NCBI RefSeq assembly: GCF_000648615.1
Contig: NZ_JFZC01000089.1
Coordinates: 87,597 to 151,596 of the forward strand
DNA length: 64,000 nucleotides
Origin: Sporolactobacillus terrae DSM 11697
GTDB lineage: Bacteria; Bacillota; Bacilli; Bacillales; Sporolactobacillaceae
Direction of reading: 5' to 3'
Position numbers and translations under genes: made by a program. Positions 8,390 through 17,854 of the stretch are shown here, in pieces. The number at the start of each line of letters is the position of its first letter. Within the stretch, counting starts at the first letter, position 1. Under the pieces are notes generated by a model. It was not told where the DNA came from. It did not search any database and was given only the letters and a program-made list of their open reading frames with translations.

Positions 8390-10806
8390 TTGCTGAGGTC
8401 TATATTGATATTCCTGCAAAGCCGGTAAATCGCCCGTTTGACTATCGTATTCCAGACGACTTGGCTGAACTTGTCAGACCAGGCGTGCGGGTAACCGTTC
8501 CGTTTGGAAGGACGCGAAGGCTTGGCTTTGTAACTGCCTTAAAGGAGAAATCCGAGTTTAAACAATTAAAAGGGCTTGATTCGGTTGAAGATCATGTTCC
8601 GGTGCTTACGCCGGAACTGATTGAGTTAGGCGGATGGTTGGCAAACCAGACCCTGTGTTCGACGGTGACCGCTTTTCAGGCAATGCTTCCGGCTGCGATG
8701 AAAGCCGACTATAAAAAATTAATTGTGATCGATCAGATTGAACGGCTGCTTGAGGAGGACCCTGAACTTGCCGCATTTCTTCAGTCGGTCAAACAGCCGA
8801 TTTGGTCTGAAATCATAAAGGCTCATCCTGAATGGGCGAAACGGATGCAGCGGGCAATCAAGCATGGGCTGATCTCCGTTCAACAGCTCGTTAAGAATCA
8901 AGCAAAAGCAAAAAAAGCAGCTGCTGTTACGGTGGAGGTCCCTCGTTCATTGTTGGAAGACGAACTGAATCAATTAGGCAAGCGCTCCTACCGTCAGAAA
9001 GAAGTGCTTGAATTTTTACTGAAGCAGCCCGATCTTCAGCACTTTCATGAAACCATCCAGAAATTAGTCAAGCATGGCTTGAGTCGAGAAGCAATCATGA
9101 AATTGGCGGAAAAAGGGCTGTTAAAGCATGGCTACATCGAACAATTTCGTGATCCCTATAATCGTCCGGTCGACCGAACAAAGCCACTTTCTTTAACGGA
9201 AGAACAAGCGCATGCGCTTGAGCCGATCTTAACGACGATGCAAAATGAAGAACACAAGGTCTTTTTGTGTCACGGGGTTACGGGAAGCGGTAAAACGGAA
9301 ATCTACTTGCAATCGATACAGCGCGTCATCGAGCAGGAAAAACAAGCAATCGTCCTTGTTCCTGAAATTTCGTTGACACCGCAAATGGTGAGCCGATTTA
9401 AAGGGCGCTTCGGTGATCATGTAGCTGTGATGCACAGTGGATTGAGTCGAGGCGAGAAGTATGATGAGTGGCGCAAGATTCGTGAAGAAAAAGTTCAGGT
9501 GGTTGTCGGCGCGCGATCCGCGGTATTTGCTCCCTTTAAAAAACTAGGGCTGATCATTATTGATGAGGAACACGAATCCAGTTATAAACAGGAGGACATG
9601 CCGCGCTATCATGCACGGGACGTGGCAATCCATCGCGCTAAAAAACACCATTGCCCTGTCGTGCTTGGCAGTGCGACGCCTGCATTAGAGTCATTCGCTC
9701 GCGCACAAAAGAATGTCTATACATTATTAAGTTTAAAAGAGCGGGTGAATCATCGTCCGCTTCCATCGGTGCATATCATCGATTTGCGTGAAGAGCTTCG
9801 CGAAGGGAATCGCTCTGTCTTTTCAAAAGAACTGCTTGAAAAAATAAAAGATCGGTTAGCTAAACAAGAGCAGAGTGTGTTGTTTTTAAATCGACGCGGC
9901 TACTCTACATTTATGATGTGCCGTTCCTGCGGTGCGGTTGTCAAATGTCCGCATTGCGACATCTCGCTCACGTACCATCGTGCCCAGCAACTGCTTAAAT
10001 GCCATTATTGCGGCTATGAACAAGCGGTTCCTGCGGCTTGTCCAAATTGTAGCAGTGATGCCATGCGCTTTTTCGGTACGGGTACTCAAAAGGTGGAGGC
10101 AGAACTCAATCGGCTGATTCCGGAAGCGCGTGTGATTCGAATGGATGTTGACACAACGAGAAAAAAAGGCAGTCACGAAAAGCTGCTGCGTCGTTTCGGC
10201 AAAGAAGAGGCCGATATTCTGCTTGGCACCCAGATGATTGCAAAGGGACTGGATTTTCCCAAAGTGACGCTGGTCGGCGTGCTGGCGGCTGATTCATTAC
10301 TGCATCTTCCTGATTTTCGCGCCTCTGAGAAAACGTTCCAACTTTTAACACAGGTATCCGGTCGAGCAGGCAGGCATGCGTTACCTGGCGAAGTGGTCAT
10401 TCAGAGCTATGCGCCCGATCATTATGCAGTGACAGATGCAGCCCATCATGACTACGGAGCCTTTTATCAGCAAGAAATGCTGTTGCGAAAGCGAGCCGGA
10501 TATCCGCCGTTTTACTATTTAGTTCTGATCAGCCTGTCTCATCCGGAACCGGCGAAGGCTGCTGAATCTGCAGAACGTATTGCATCGATATTGAGGCGAA
10601 AATTGTCCCATACTTCGCAAATTTATGGACCGGTCGTCCCTTCTGTGGCTAAGATAAAGGATAGATATCGCTATCAGTGCATGGTAAAATACAAAAGAGA
10701 ACCTGAACTTATGCCTGTGCTGCATCAAATTATGCAGCATTTTCAGGATTCAGGCAAAGCACAATTGCAGCTGACGGTTGACCTTAATCCCGTCACCTTA
10801 ATGTAA
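8386..10806 (+). CDS. priA: Primosomal replication-restart helicase PriA
   Basis: This 806-residue 3'-to-5' helicase restarts stalled replication forks. An N-terminal DNA-binding region is followed by Walker A (GVTGSGKT, about 297-304) and the DEEH box (393-396). A zinc-binding insertion at about 510-560 carries four CxxC pairs (CRSC, CPHC, CHYC, CPNC), and helicase motif VI-like QVSGRAGR comes near 645. The start is GTG, overlapping coaBC by four bases. In B. subtilis def follows priA; here fmt follows after 90 bases and def is missing. Confidence 0.95.
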   Translation: MIAEVYIDIPAKPVNRPFDYRIPDDLAELVRPGVRVTVPFGRTRRLGFVTALKEKSEFKQLKGLDSVEDHVPVLTPELIELGGWLANQTLCSTVTAFQAMLPAAMKADYKKLIVIDQIERLLEEDPELAAFLQSVKQPIWSEIIKAHPEWAKRMQRAIKHGLISVQQLVKNQAKAKKAAAVTVEVPRSLLEDELNQLGKRSYRQKEVLEFLLKQPDLQHFHETIQKLVKHGLSREAIMKLAEKGLLKHGYIEQFRDPYNRPVDRTKPLSLTEEQAHALEPILTTMQNEEHKVFLCHGVTGSGKTEIYLQSIQRVIEQEKQAIVLVPEISLTPQMVSRFKGRFGDHVAVMHSGLSRGEKYDEWRKIREEKVQVVVGARSAVFAPFKKLGLIIIDEEHESSYKQEDMPRYHARDVAIHRAKKHHCPVVLGSATPALESFARAQKNVYTLLSLKERVNHRPLPSVHIIDLREELREGNRSVFSKELLEKIKDRLAKQEQSVLFLNRRGYSTFMMCRSCGAVVKCPHCDISLTYHRAQQLLKCHYCGYEQAVPAACPNCSSDAMRFFGTGTQKVEAELNRLIPEARVIRMDVDTTRKKGSHEKLLRRFGKEEADILLGTQMIAKGLDFPKVTLVGVLAADSLLHLPDFRASEKTFQLLTQVSGRAGRHALPGEVVIQSYAPDHYAVTDAAHHDYGAFYQQEMLLRKRAGYPPFYYLVLISLSHPEPAKAAESAERIASILRRKLSHTSQIYGPVVPSVAKIKDRYRYQCMVKYKREPELMPVLHQIMQHFQDSGKAQLQLTVDLNPVTLM

Positions 10807-10896
10807 GTATAGATGCAAGCAGTGGCGCAGATGGTTACGATCGTGTGCAGTAACGAAATGATCATAATGTGATTGAATAATAAAGAGGATGATTTA

Positions 10897-11841
10897 ATGA
10901 GAATCGTTTTTATGGGAACACCGAATTTTGCAGTTCCTGTTCTTCAGCGTTTGATTGAGGACCCGAATAATGAAGTCGTATGCGTGGTCACGCAGCCGGA
11001 CCGCCCAAAAGGAAGGAAACATCAATTAACCCCGCCGCCGGTTAAGCTTCTTGCTCAAAACTATTCCATTCCGGTCTTACAGCCGGAACGTGTGCGTAAT
11101 CCAGAGGCGGTTCAGAGCATTTTAGCTTATCATGCGGACCTTTTCATCACGGCCGCCTATGGACAGATTTTGCCTGAATCTTTATTGAAAGAACCAAGGC
11201 TTGGCTGCATAAATGTTCATGCTTCCCTTCTTCCGGCTTATCGTGGTGCAGCGCCAATTCAACAATCAATTATTGATGGTCAAAAAGAGACCGGCGTTAC
11301 CATTATGTACATGGTTAAAAAATTGGATGCCGGTGATCTTTTGACTCAAGTCCATGTACCAATCGAATCAGCCGACACTTTCGGCAGCCTGCATGACAAA
11401 TTGAGCGCTGCTGGTGCTGATCTTCTCATGGAGACGCTTCCAAAACTTGCAGCAGGAGAACTGACACCGCAACCTCAAGATGAGGCGCGTGTAACCTATG
11501 CACCAAGTATTCAGCGTGAGGACGAACAAATTAAATGGATGCGCAGCGCCGAGCAGATTCGCAATCAAATTCGCGGTCTGAATCCGTTTCCCGGCGCATT
11601 TACAAGCTTGTATGGAAAAAACTTTAAAATTTTCGCAGCTGAGATGACGGACGGAACAACTGACGAATGCCCCGGTACCGTTGTTGCATGCCATGCTGAT
11701 GCATTTTTCGTAGCCGCTGGTGACAAACGTACTGTGAAAATAACGGAGTGTCAGCCATCGGGAAAGAAAAGAATGCGCGCGGCAGACTTCTTGCGCGGGA
11801 AACCGTTGTCTGTAGGCACTGTGCTTGGGGGACCATCATGA
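10897..11841 (+). CDS. fmt: Methionyl-tRNA formyltransferase
   Basis: This 314-residue enzyme formylates Met-tRNA-fMet using 10-formyltetrahydrofolate. It starts with RIVFMGTPNFAVPVL, and the catalytic signature around Asn106 and His108 reads INVHASLLPAYRGAAPIQ. The acidic residue in KKLDAGD comes next, and the C-terminal OB-like tRNA-binding domain covers about 205-314. ATG 10897 is chosen because AAAGAGGATG lies just upstream and the product matches family length; a TTG at 10873 would add eight unconserved residues. It overlaps rsmB by ATGA. The usual neighbour def (deformylase) is absent here, so the partner enzyme must be elsewhere. Confidence 0.95.
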   Translation: MRIVFMGTPNFAVPVLQRLIEDPNNEVVCVVTQPDRPKGRKHQLTPPPVKLLAQNYSIPVLQPERVRNPEAVQSILAYHADLFITAAYGQILPESLLKEPRLGCINVHASLLPAYRGAAPIQQSIIDGQKETGVTIMYMVKKLDAGDLLTQVHVPIESADTFGSLHDKLSAAGADLLMETLPKLAAGELTPQPQDEARVTYAPSIQREDEQIKWMRSAEQIRNQIRGLNPFPGAFTSLYGKNFKIFAAEMTDGTTDECPGTVVACHADAFFVAAGDKRTVKITECQPSGKKRMRAADFLRGKPLSVGTVLGGPS

Positions 11842-13193
11842 GTCATCAAACGGCTAGGGAGATGGCATTGGACCTGCTCCTGTCGATTACAACAAAGCAT
11901 GCGTATAGTCAGATTGCATTGAATGAAGCGCTAAATGCGGGGCAGCTGCGGGAGAATGACAAACGGCTTGTTACCACACTGGTTTATGGCGTCCTGCAGC
12001 AGAAATCTGTGTTGCGCTTTTACTTATCGTCATTTGTTAATCGCAAACGGAAATTAGATGCATGGGTAGAAGTGCTGCTCTTACTGTCCATTTACCAAAA
12101 AGTATTTTTAGACCGTATTCCGGATCATGCCATCGTTAACGAATCGGTAACAATTGCAAAAAAACGTGGACATCGCGGGATCTCCGGATTTGTCAACGGG
12201 ATATTGCGCAGACTCATGCGGGAAGGGGTGCCTCGCTTATCTTCAATTACCCCGGAACAAAAACGGCTCTCCATTCAATACAGTCATCCCGAATGGCTGC
12301 TTAAACTTTGGCGGGAGCAGTGGGGTCTGGATACAGCAGTTAAAACGGCTCAAGCAGATAATCAACCGCCAAATCTGTGTCTGCGCGTCAATCGTTTGAA
12401 GCTTTCGCGTCAAGAATTAATGGAACATCTCGCTCAAGAGGGGATCCAGACGATTCCCGGAACGTTGTCTCCGGACTGTGTCGTTGTTACAAGCGGGAAT
12501 GCCGTTGCAACCGCAGCGTTTCAAAAAGGATGGTTCACGGTTCAAGATGAGAGTTCGATGCTGGTCGCCGATTGTGTGGGGGCAGAAGGCGGTATGCTTA
12601 TTTTGGATGCTTGTGCCGGGCCGGGAGGGAAAACAACGCATCTCGGCGAGCGGATGAACAATAAAGGCAAAATCCTTGCCCTTGACCTGCATCCGCATAA
12701 AACAAAGCTGATCGATCAGGCGGCCAAGCGATTGGGCCTTGAGAACATTGAGACACGTGCGATGGATGCGCGAGCGGCTCGAGATACCTTTGGTGAAGCT
12801 GCATTTGATCGCGTTCTGCTTGACGTGCCCTGTTCCGGGTTAGGTGTCATTCGGCGAAAGCCGGAAATTAAATGGAGCAAAACGGCTGAGGAAATCAGCG
12901 GACTCCTCCCCATTCAACAAACAATTTTAGAGGAAGCTGCGCCTTTGGTTAAACCGGGTGGTCGATTAATTTATAGTACCTGTACGATTCAGAAAGAAGA
13001 GAATGAACAGCAAATCCTTGCGTTTCTTAAGCGGCATCCAGAGTACAGAACAGACTCTACTTTATTCGAACGCTTGCCAAGTGTTTTAAGTGATGATCGA
13101 GCATCGCGTAAGCCGGGAATGATTCAGATTTTCCCATATCAATTTGATACAGACGGCTTTTTTATCTGCTGTCTTGAACGTAAGGATAACTGA
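11838..13193 (+). CDS. rsmB: 16S rRNA m5C967 methyltransferase RsmB
   Basis: This 451-residue methyltransferase modifies 16S rRNA. An N-terminal NusB-like domain (about 1-135) is followed by the Rossmann methyltransferase domain. The latter has SAM motif LDACAGPGGKTTHLGE near 256, the DVPCSGLG motif with Cys332, and catalytic Cys382 in STCTIQKEEN. ATG 11838 overlaps the fmt stop (ATGA); a longer reading from 11748 would lie entirely within fmt in another frame and is not family-like. In B. subtilis rlmN separates rsmB from prpC; here prpC starts 22 bases after the stop, so rlmN is missing. Confidence 0.95.
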   Translation: MSHQTAREMALDLLLSITTKHAYSQIALNEALNAGQLRENDKRLVTTLVYGVLQQKSVLRFYLSSFVNRKRKLDAWVEVLLLLSIYQKVFLDRIPDHAIVNESVTIAKKRGHRGISGFVNGILRRLMREGVPRLSSITPEQKRLSIQYSHPEWLLKLWREQWGLDTAVKTAQADNQPPNLCLRVNRLKLSRQELMEHLAQEGIQTIPGTLSPDCVVVTSGNAVATAAFQKGWFTVQDESSMLVADCVGAEGGMLILDACAGPGGKTTHLGERMNNKGKILALDLHPHKTKLIDQAAKRLGLENIETRAMDARAARDTFGEAAFDRVLLDVPCSGLGVIRRKPEIKWSKTAEEISGLLPIQQTILEEAAPLVKPGGRLIYSTCTIQKEENEQQILAFLKRHPEYRTDSTLFERLPSVLSDDRASRKPGMIQIFPYQFDTDGFFICCLERKDN

Positions 13194-13215
13194 TTTGCGT
13201 AAAGAGGTGATTCAG

Positions 13216-13965
13216 GTGAGAACAGCTTACTGCACGCATCCCGGCAAGATTAGATCGCATAATGAGGATAGTGTAGGCGTTTATAAGGGCGAGAACTGCT
13301 TATTAGCGGTTGTTGCAGATGGAATGGGCGGTCACGCTGCCGGAGAGGTTGCCAGCAAGATGGCTGTTGACTTGTCGGCTCAGCGATTTATGGAACATGA
13401 GGGCACCTTTACACGTGAGGAAGCTGAAATTTGGCTGAATCATCTGGTTCGCGGCATTAATTTACGATTGTATGAACATGCAGAATCACATGACACGTGC
13501 AAAGGGATGGGCACAACCTTTGCGGCGGCCTTGTGTACGAATGAATTTATTGCTGTTTCGTCTGTTGGCGACAGCAGGATATACATATGGAAGCATTCTC
13601 AACCGCTGAAGCAGATTACTGAAGACCATACCTTTGTCAATGAATTGCTTAAAACAGGTCAAATTACTGAGGATGAAGCAGCAGGCCATCCAAAACGGAA
13701 TATATTAATGCGGTCGCTAGGGACCGAACCAACCATTGCACTAGATACGGCGATTGTAGAGTGGTCAAGTTGGTCGCATGTGCTGCTCTGTTCGGATGGT
13801 TTGTCAAATAAATTAACGGATGAACGATTAACAGAAATCATGAGTAAGTCAATGAATTTGGAGGAGAAAACGGAGATGATGGTCAGGGAAGCAAACCACG
13901 CCGGCGGCGAGGATAATATTTCAGTGATTCTCATCTCCAATGACAGAGATGGTGAAAAACAATGA
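13216..13965 (+). CDS. prpC: PPM-type protein phosphatase PrpC
   Basis: This 249-residue phosphatase removes phosphate from serine and threonine and opposes the kinase PrkC. Metal-binding motifs of PP2C enzymes are present: ADGMGGHAAGE near 37, SVGDSRIY near 115, SDGLSNK near 195, and GGEDNISV near 235. GTG 13216 was chosen because AAAGAGGTGATT lies upstream at good spacing and the protein then starts like the B. subtilis one. A reading from 13144 adds residues overlapping rsmB. The stop overlaps the prkC ATG by four bases, so phosphatase and kinase are made together. Confidence 0.95.
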   Translation: MRTAYCTHPGKIRSHNEDSVGVYKGENCLLAVVADGMGGHAAGEVASKMAVDLSAQRFMEHEGTFTREEAEIWLNHLVRGINLRLYEHAESHDTCKGMGTTFAAALCTNEFIAVSSVGDSRIYIWKHSQPLKQITEDHTFVNELLKTGQITEDEAAGHPKRNILMRSLGTEPTIALDTAIVEWSSWSHVLLCSDGLSNKLTDERLTEIMSKSMNLEEKTEMMVREANHAGGEDNISVILISNDRDGEKQ

Positions 13966-15935
13966 TTGGTAAACGAGTAGGTGGACGCTATCAAATCATC
14001 TCCCGTCTGGGCGAAGGCGGGATGGCCGTAGTATACAAAGCAAAAGATTTAATTTTGGACCGCCTTGTCGCAGTTAAAACCCTTCGCCCAGAGCTGGCCG
14101 GTGATGAAGAATTCGTGCGCCGATTCCATCGAGAAGCAGAGTCGGTTGCGAGTTTATCGCACCCCAATATTGTTGCGATCTACGATATTGGAGAGGAAGA
14201 TTGTTACTATATTGTCATGGAATACATCGAGGGAATGACGCTTAAAGAGTTCATTAAAAATTATTCGCCGATTTCTATTGATGATTCCATTTATATAATG
14301 AAACAAATTCTGCTTGCCATTGGTCATGCGCATGAGCACGGAATCGTTCATCGCGATATTAAACCGCAGAATATCTTAATCAATGAGTCAGAATCAGTAA
14401 AAGTGACTGACTTCGGCATTGCGCTTGCAGTAAGCGGAGCGACAATTACCTACACGCATTCAATTATGGGATCAGCACATTATTTGTCGCCTGAACAAGC
14501 GAAGGGTGGCACAGCGACAATTAAATCCGATATTTATGCGTTAGGAATCGTCATGTTTGAACTTTTGACCGGAAAACTTCCATTTCCAGGGGCGTCACCG
14601 GTTTCCGTCGCTTTAAAACACCTAAATTCGCCGATGCCTTATCCAAGCGACTTTCGTTCAGATATACCGCAATCCATTGAAAACGTAATGATTCGTGCGT
14701 TGGCTAAAAACCCGGATGATCGGTATGAGCAGGTCACAGAGATGCTTGACGACTTGACAACGGCACTAAATCCGGACCGTGCTAACGAGCAACGGCTAGT
14801 TATCGCTGACCCATTACCAGATAAGGAGCGCACGGAAGAAGACTTAGAAAAAACAATTAAGATGACTCCGATTAATAACAGTACGGGCGCGCTTCGAGAA
14901 CAGAAAATGAAGCCTTCATCCAAAAAGACGCAGGATGAAGGAAAAAAGAAATCAGGAGCGAAGAAATGGCTGACCATTTCGGGAATACTGATTTTATTGA
15001 TCACAGCTGGACTAATTATTGGGATTACAGTCCTTCCGAAACTATTCTATGTATCCAATGTTCAGGTCCCTGATGTTACCGGACAAACTTATGGAACAGC
15101 CAAGCAAACGCTAATGAATCGGAAGCTAAAGGTGATTCGTACGGACCGTGTCAGTGAAACCATTGCATCGGGCAAGGTGATCAGTCAAAGTCCTGGGAAA
15201 GGTGTTGAGGTAAAGGAGAACACGGAAATATCGCTGACGGTAAGTAAAGGAGCTTCTAAAGTCGCGATGGATAACTATGTCGGCTACAGCAAGGAAACGG
15301 TTGAAGAAGCGCTGAAAGATGCCGGCTATAAGGATGTTGTCTGGCATGAAGAGGAGTCGACAAGCATTCCTGTTGATCAGATTATCCGTCAAAATCCTGT
15401 TAAGGGAACAAAAGTGATTCCGTCAAAAACAATTTTAGAGCTCACGTATAGCACCGGAGCACCGCAAGCAACCGTGCCGAATTTGCGGGGCAAGACCAAA
15501 GCAGAAGCCTCTGAACTCTTAGAAAACCGGGGATTAGTCGCCGACTTTTCCGAGGGGGACTATTCCGATGATGTTGCAGAAGGCCGTGTGCTTGAACAGG
15601 ATCCGGATGCCGGAAGTAAGGTGAACCAGGGAGCGGAGATCAATGTTTCACTTTCTAAAGGAAGCGAATTGAAGCCTAAAGAGATCGATCAGCCAATCAA
15701 AGTGGTTTACCCAAACAGTAGCGACCAATCAGAAAACCCGTCACCGATCCGGGTACAGATCTACTATACCGATGCCAACCATACTGAATTTCCATTCATT
15801 GATGAAGAAATTACGGAAACGAAAACCTATACAATTCCGTTCACCATCAATCCGAATGAAAAAGGAAGTTACCGTGTATTAATTGATGAAAAAGAGCAAA
15901 AAACAGGAACAGTTGACTATCCGCGATCACGTTAA
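13962..15935 (+). CDS. prkC: PASTA-domain Ser/Thr kinase PrkC
   Basis: This 657-residue transmembrane kinase senses muropeptides in Bacillus and helps spores exit dormancy. The cytoplasmic kinase domain shows GEGGMAVVYKAKD, Lys39, the catalytic loop HRDIKPQN (Asp132) and DFG 150-152. An activation loop rich in Thr and Ser ends in LSPEQAKG. One membrane helix lies at about 335-358. Three PASTA repeats follow, the first starting VPDVTGQTYG and the third VPNLRGKTKA, and then a C-terminal Ig-like region. The length is close to the B. subtilis protein (648). It overlaps prpC by four bases. Confidence 0.96.
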   Translation: MIGKRVGGRYQIISRLGEGGMAVVYKAKDLILDRLVAVKTLRPELAGDEEFVRRFHREAESVASLSHPNIVAIYDIGEEDCYYIVMEYIEGMTLKEFIKNYSPISIDDSIYIMKQILLAIGHAHEHGIVHRDIKPQNILINESESVKVTDFGIALAVSGATITYTHSIMGSAHYLSPEQAKGGTATIKSDIYALGIVMFELLTGKLPFPGASPVSVALKHLNSPMPYPSDFRSDIPQSIENVMIRALAKNPDDRYEQVTEMLDDLTTALNPDRANEQRLVIADPLPDKERTEEDLEKTIKMTPINNSTGALREQKMKPSSKKTQDEGKKKSGAKKWLTISGILILLITAGLIIGITVLPKLFYVSNVQVPDVTGQTYGTAKQTLMNRKLKVIRTDRVSETIASGKVISQSPGKGVEVKENTEISLTVSKGASKVAMDNYVGYSKETVEEALKDAGYKDVVWHEEESTSIPVDQIIRQNPVKGTKVIPSKTILELTYSTGAPQATVPNLRGKTKAEASELLENRGLVADFSEGDYSDDVAEGRVLEQDPDAGSKVNQGAEINVSLSKGSELKPKEIDQPIKVVYPNSSDQSENPSPIRVQIYYTDANHTEFPFIDEEITETKTYTIPFTINPNEKGSYRVLIDEKEQKTGTVDYPRSR

Positions 15936-15967
15936 TGGGGCGTAAGCGAAAAGTTAGGAGATTACCG

Positions 15968-16858
15968 ATGCCTGAAGGAATAATCTATAAAGCCTTAAGC
16001 GGTTTTTATTACATTAAGAATGGAGATCAGGATATTCAATGCCGAGCACGCGGCATTTTCAGAAAACGAAGGGTTAGTCCGCTTGTTGGCGATCGCGTTA
16101 CGTATGAGGCAGAGAAGCCGACCGATGGCTACATTTTATCGATCCAGACACGAAAAAATGCATTGAAACGACCGCCAATTGCTAATATTGATCAAGCCAT
16201 TCTTGTCTTTTCAGTAATGGAACCGTCTTTTGACTGTCAGCTGCTCGACCGATTTCTCGTTACTATGGAAGCACATGCAATTCATTCGCTGATCTGTTTT
16301 ACAAAAAAGGATCTGTTATCCGCGAATGATTTATCCAAGTTCAAGGCGCAGATAAATCGATATGAACGTATCGGGTATCCTGTTTTTTTTATCTCAAGTG
16401 TCACTAATGAAGGAATTTCCGAGGTGAAGAAACAAATGGCTCAGCGAATCAGTGTGGTCACCGGACAATCCGGTGTCGGGAAATCAACGCTGCTCAATCA
16501 TCTTAATTCCTCCTTAAACATTGAAACCCAATCGATTTCACAAGCTTTGGGCAGGGGAAAGCATACGACACGTCATACTGAATTAATTCCAATTGCAGAA
16601 AACGGCTACATTGCCGATACACCGGGATTCAGTTCCCTTGAAATTCCAGAGATTGCATCCGTTGATTTGGAAAACTACTTTCCAGAATTTTCCGCTTACC
16701 GGGACGGCTGCCGTTTTAGAGGCTGCACCCATTTGGCGGAACCGAATTGCCGCGTGAAAGAAGCTGTTTCTGCGGGAGAAATCGATCAAACACGCTATGC
16801 GCATTACGGTGTATTTTTTCAGGAACTTAAAGAGCGTGAGCGAAAGAAATATCAATAA
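15968..16858 (+). CDS. rsgA: Ribosome small-subunit-dependent GTPase RsgA (CpgA/YloQ)
   Basis: This 296-residue circularly permuted GTPase assists late 30S assembly. An N-terminal OB fold (about 1-65) is followed by the permuted G domain. G4-like TKKD comes first, then the P-loop GQSGVGKSTLLN (about 166-177), GRGKHTTRH as switch region, and DTPGF. A C-terminal zinc site follows, with Cys residues in GCRFRGCTHLAEPNC. ATG 15968 has TAGGAG seven bases upstream; an earlier ATG at 15935 overlapping prkC lacks one. B. subtilis has rpe between rsgA and thiN; here the gap is only 44 bases. Confidence 0.95.
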   Translation: MPEGIIYKALSGFYYIKNGDQDIQCRARGIFRKRRVSPLVGDRVTYEAEKPTDGYILSIQTRKNALKRPPIANIDQAILVFSVMEPSFDCQLLDRFLVTMEAHAIHSLICFTKKDLLSANDLSKFKAQINRYERIGYPVFFISSVTNEGISEVKKQMAQRISVVTGQSGVGKSTLLNHLNSSLNIETQSISQALGRGKHTTRHTELIPIAENGYIADTPGFSSLEIPEIASVDLENYFPEFSAYRDGCRFRGCTHLAEPNCRVKEAVSAGEIDQTRYAHYGVFFQELKERERKKYQ

Positions 16859-16902
16859 TTCTTCGTTTTTTTTGAATTTGCGATAAGGAGATGCAGACAC
16901 GT

Positions 16903-17544
16903 ATGAAACTAGCAATTGTTGCTGGCGGACCGGATGTGTTAGTACCCGATTTACGTGCACCGGAATATTCGGATTATGATTGGATTGGTGCGGACCATGG
17001 GACGATCGTCTTATTAAGGCAGAAAATCAAACCGATGATTGCATTCGGTGATTTTGATTCACTCAGTGACGAGGAGCGGGAGGAAGTCAATGGACAACAC
17101 GTGCTGCTTGTCTCCTATGCTCCGGAAAAAGACAAGACGGATCTCGAGCTGGCGCTTGATTGGGCATTAAACCGAAAGCCTGAGCACTGTTTAATCTTCG
17201 GTGCGACGGGCGGACGAATGGATCATACACTGGCAAGCGTGCAATTATTGATGAAGGCGGTCAGTCAATCGGTTGATGTGGCGATTGTCGATAAGAACAA
17301 CAGAATCACATTATTGACTCCGGGCACATACCCTATAAGGAGCAATTCATCATATCGTTATCTTTCATTTCTTGCGCTGACTGAAAAAGTTGTGGGGCTG
17401 ACATTGTCCGGTTTAAAGTATCCGCTTCAAGATGCTGTACTTCCTTTGGGATCAAGCCGATGCATCAGCAATGAGACCGAAGAAGATTCGTTTACCGTTT
17501 CCTTTTCGAAAGGCTGTCTGCTGATGATGCAATGTCGCGATTAG
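16903..17544 (+). CDS. thiN: Thiamine pyrophosphokinase ThiN
   Basis: This 213-residue enzyme converts thiamine to thiamine pyrophosphate. The N-terminal catalytic domain has IVAGGPDVLVPDL, GADHGT and the acidic AFGDFDSLS motif. ATGGRMDH and the thiamine-binding C-terminal domain follow. AAGGAG lies 12 bases before ATG 16903; the ATG at 16891 abuts that site with no spacing, so 16903 is preferred. The missing upstream rpe means thiN directly follows rsgA. Confidence 0.9.
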   Translation: MKLAIVAGGPDVLVPDLRAPEYSDYDWIGADHGTIVLLRQKIKPMIAFGDFDSLSDEEREEVNGQHVLLVSYAPEKDKTDLELALDWALNRKPEHCLIFGATGGRMDHTLASVQLLMKAVSQSVDVAIVDKNNRITLLTPGTYPIRSNSSYRYLSFLALTEKVVGLTLSGLKYPLQDAVLPLGSSRCISNETEEDSFTVSFSKGCLLMMQCRD

Positions 17545-17562
17545 AAGAGCTGCCGGAGCCGG

Positions 17563-17591
17563 GCATACTTTTTCTCATCCACTCATATAGT
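17563..17591 (+). promoter_or_regulatory. SigE-type sporulation promoter of spoVM
   Basis: GCATACT (17563-17569) and CATATAGT (17584-17591) are separated by 14 bases. They match the B. subtilis SigE consensus (KMATATT, 13-15 bases, CATACANT) closely. Transcription would begin a few bases later and run into spoVM, which is SigE-dependent in B. subtilis. Confidence 0.75.
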
Positions 17592-17644
17592 TTAGAAGCA
17601 CGTGATTATGGATGTCGGCGCATGAGACAAGGAGGAGCAGTGCA

Positions 17645-17725
17645 ATGAAATTTTATACGATTAAGCTGCCAAGATTCTTAGCGAGTATTGTGAGAGCCCT
17701 CCTCGGTTCTTTTAAGAAGGGATAA
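17645..17725 (+). CDS. spoVM: Stage V sporulation protein M (26 residues)
   Basis: This 26-residue amphipathic peptide marks the outer forespore membrane by recognising its convex curvature and anchors SpoIVA for coat and cortex assembly. The sequence begins MKFYTIKLPRFL and ends GSFKKG. It matches B. subtilis SpoVM (MKFYTIKLPKFL...) at nearly every position, including the helix-breaking Pro9. A strong AAGGAGG lies nine bases before the ATG. It has its own SigE-like promoter and is closed by a terminator. It is the clearest sign that the organism forms endospores. Confidence 0.96.
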   Translation: MKFYTIKLPRFLASIVRALLGSFKKG

Positions 17726-17737
17726 TCGGCTCGCAGA

Positions 17738-17775
17738 GCAAAAAAAGACATCTCAAACGAGGTGTCTTTTTTTGC
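17738..17775 (+). terminator. Terminator of spoVM (bidirectional shape)
   Basis: A 17-bp stem (GCAAAAAAAGACATCTC with GAGGTGTCTTTTTTTGC, one G-T pair) has a 4-base loop and T runs on both strands. Confidence 0.85.
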
Positions 17776-17787
17776 TAAAGCAACTAG

Positions 17788-17827
17788 TCAAAAGAGCCGA
17801 ATGCTATAAAAGATTCGGCTCTTTTGA
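17788..17827 (-). terminator. Terminator of rpmB
   Basis: This perfect 15-bp stem (TCAAAAGAGCCGAAT/ATTCGGCTCTTTTGA) with a 10-base loop lies 28 bases past the rpmB stop on the minus strand. Its A/T ends give a short T run in either direction. Confidence 0.75.
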
Positions 17828-17854
17828 CGATCATCAATGCATTATTGTTACAGA

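Noticed and set aside
16891..16902. ATG 16891 as the thiN start
   Set aside because: The ribosome site AAGGAG ends at 16890 with no spacing; ATG 16903 fits the family start better.
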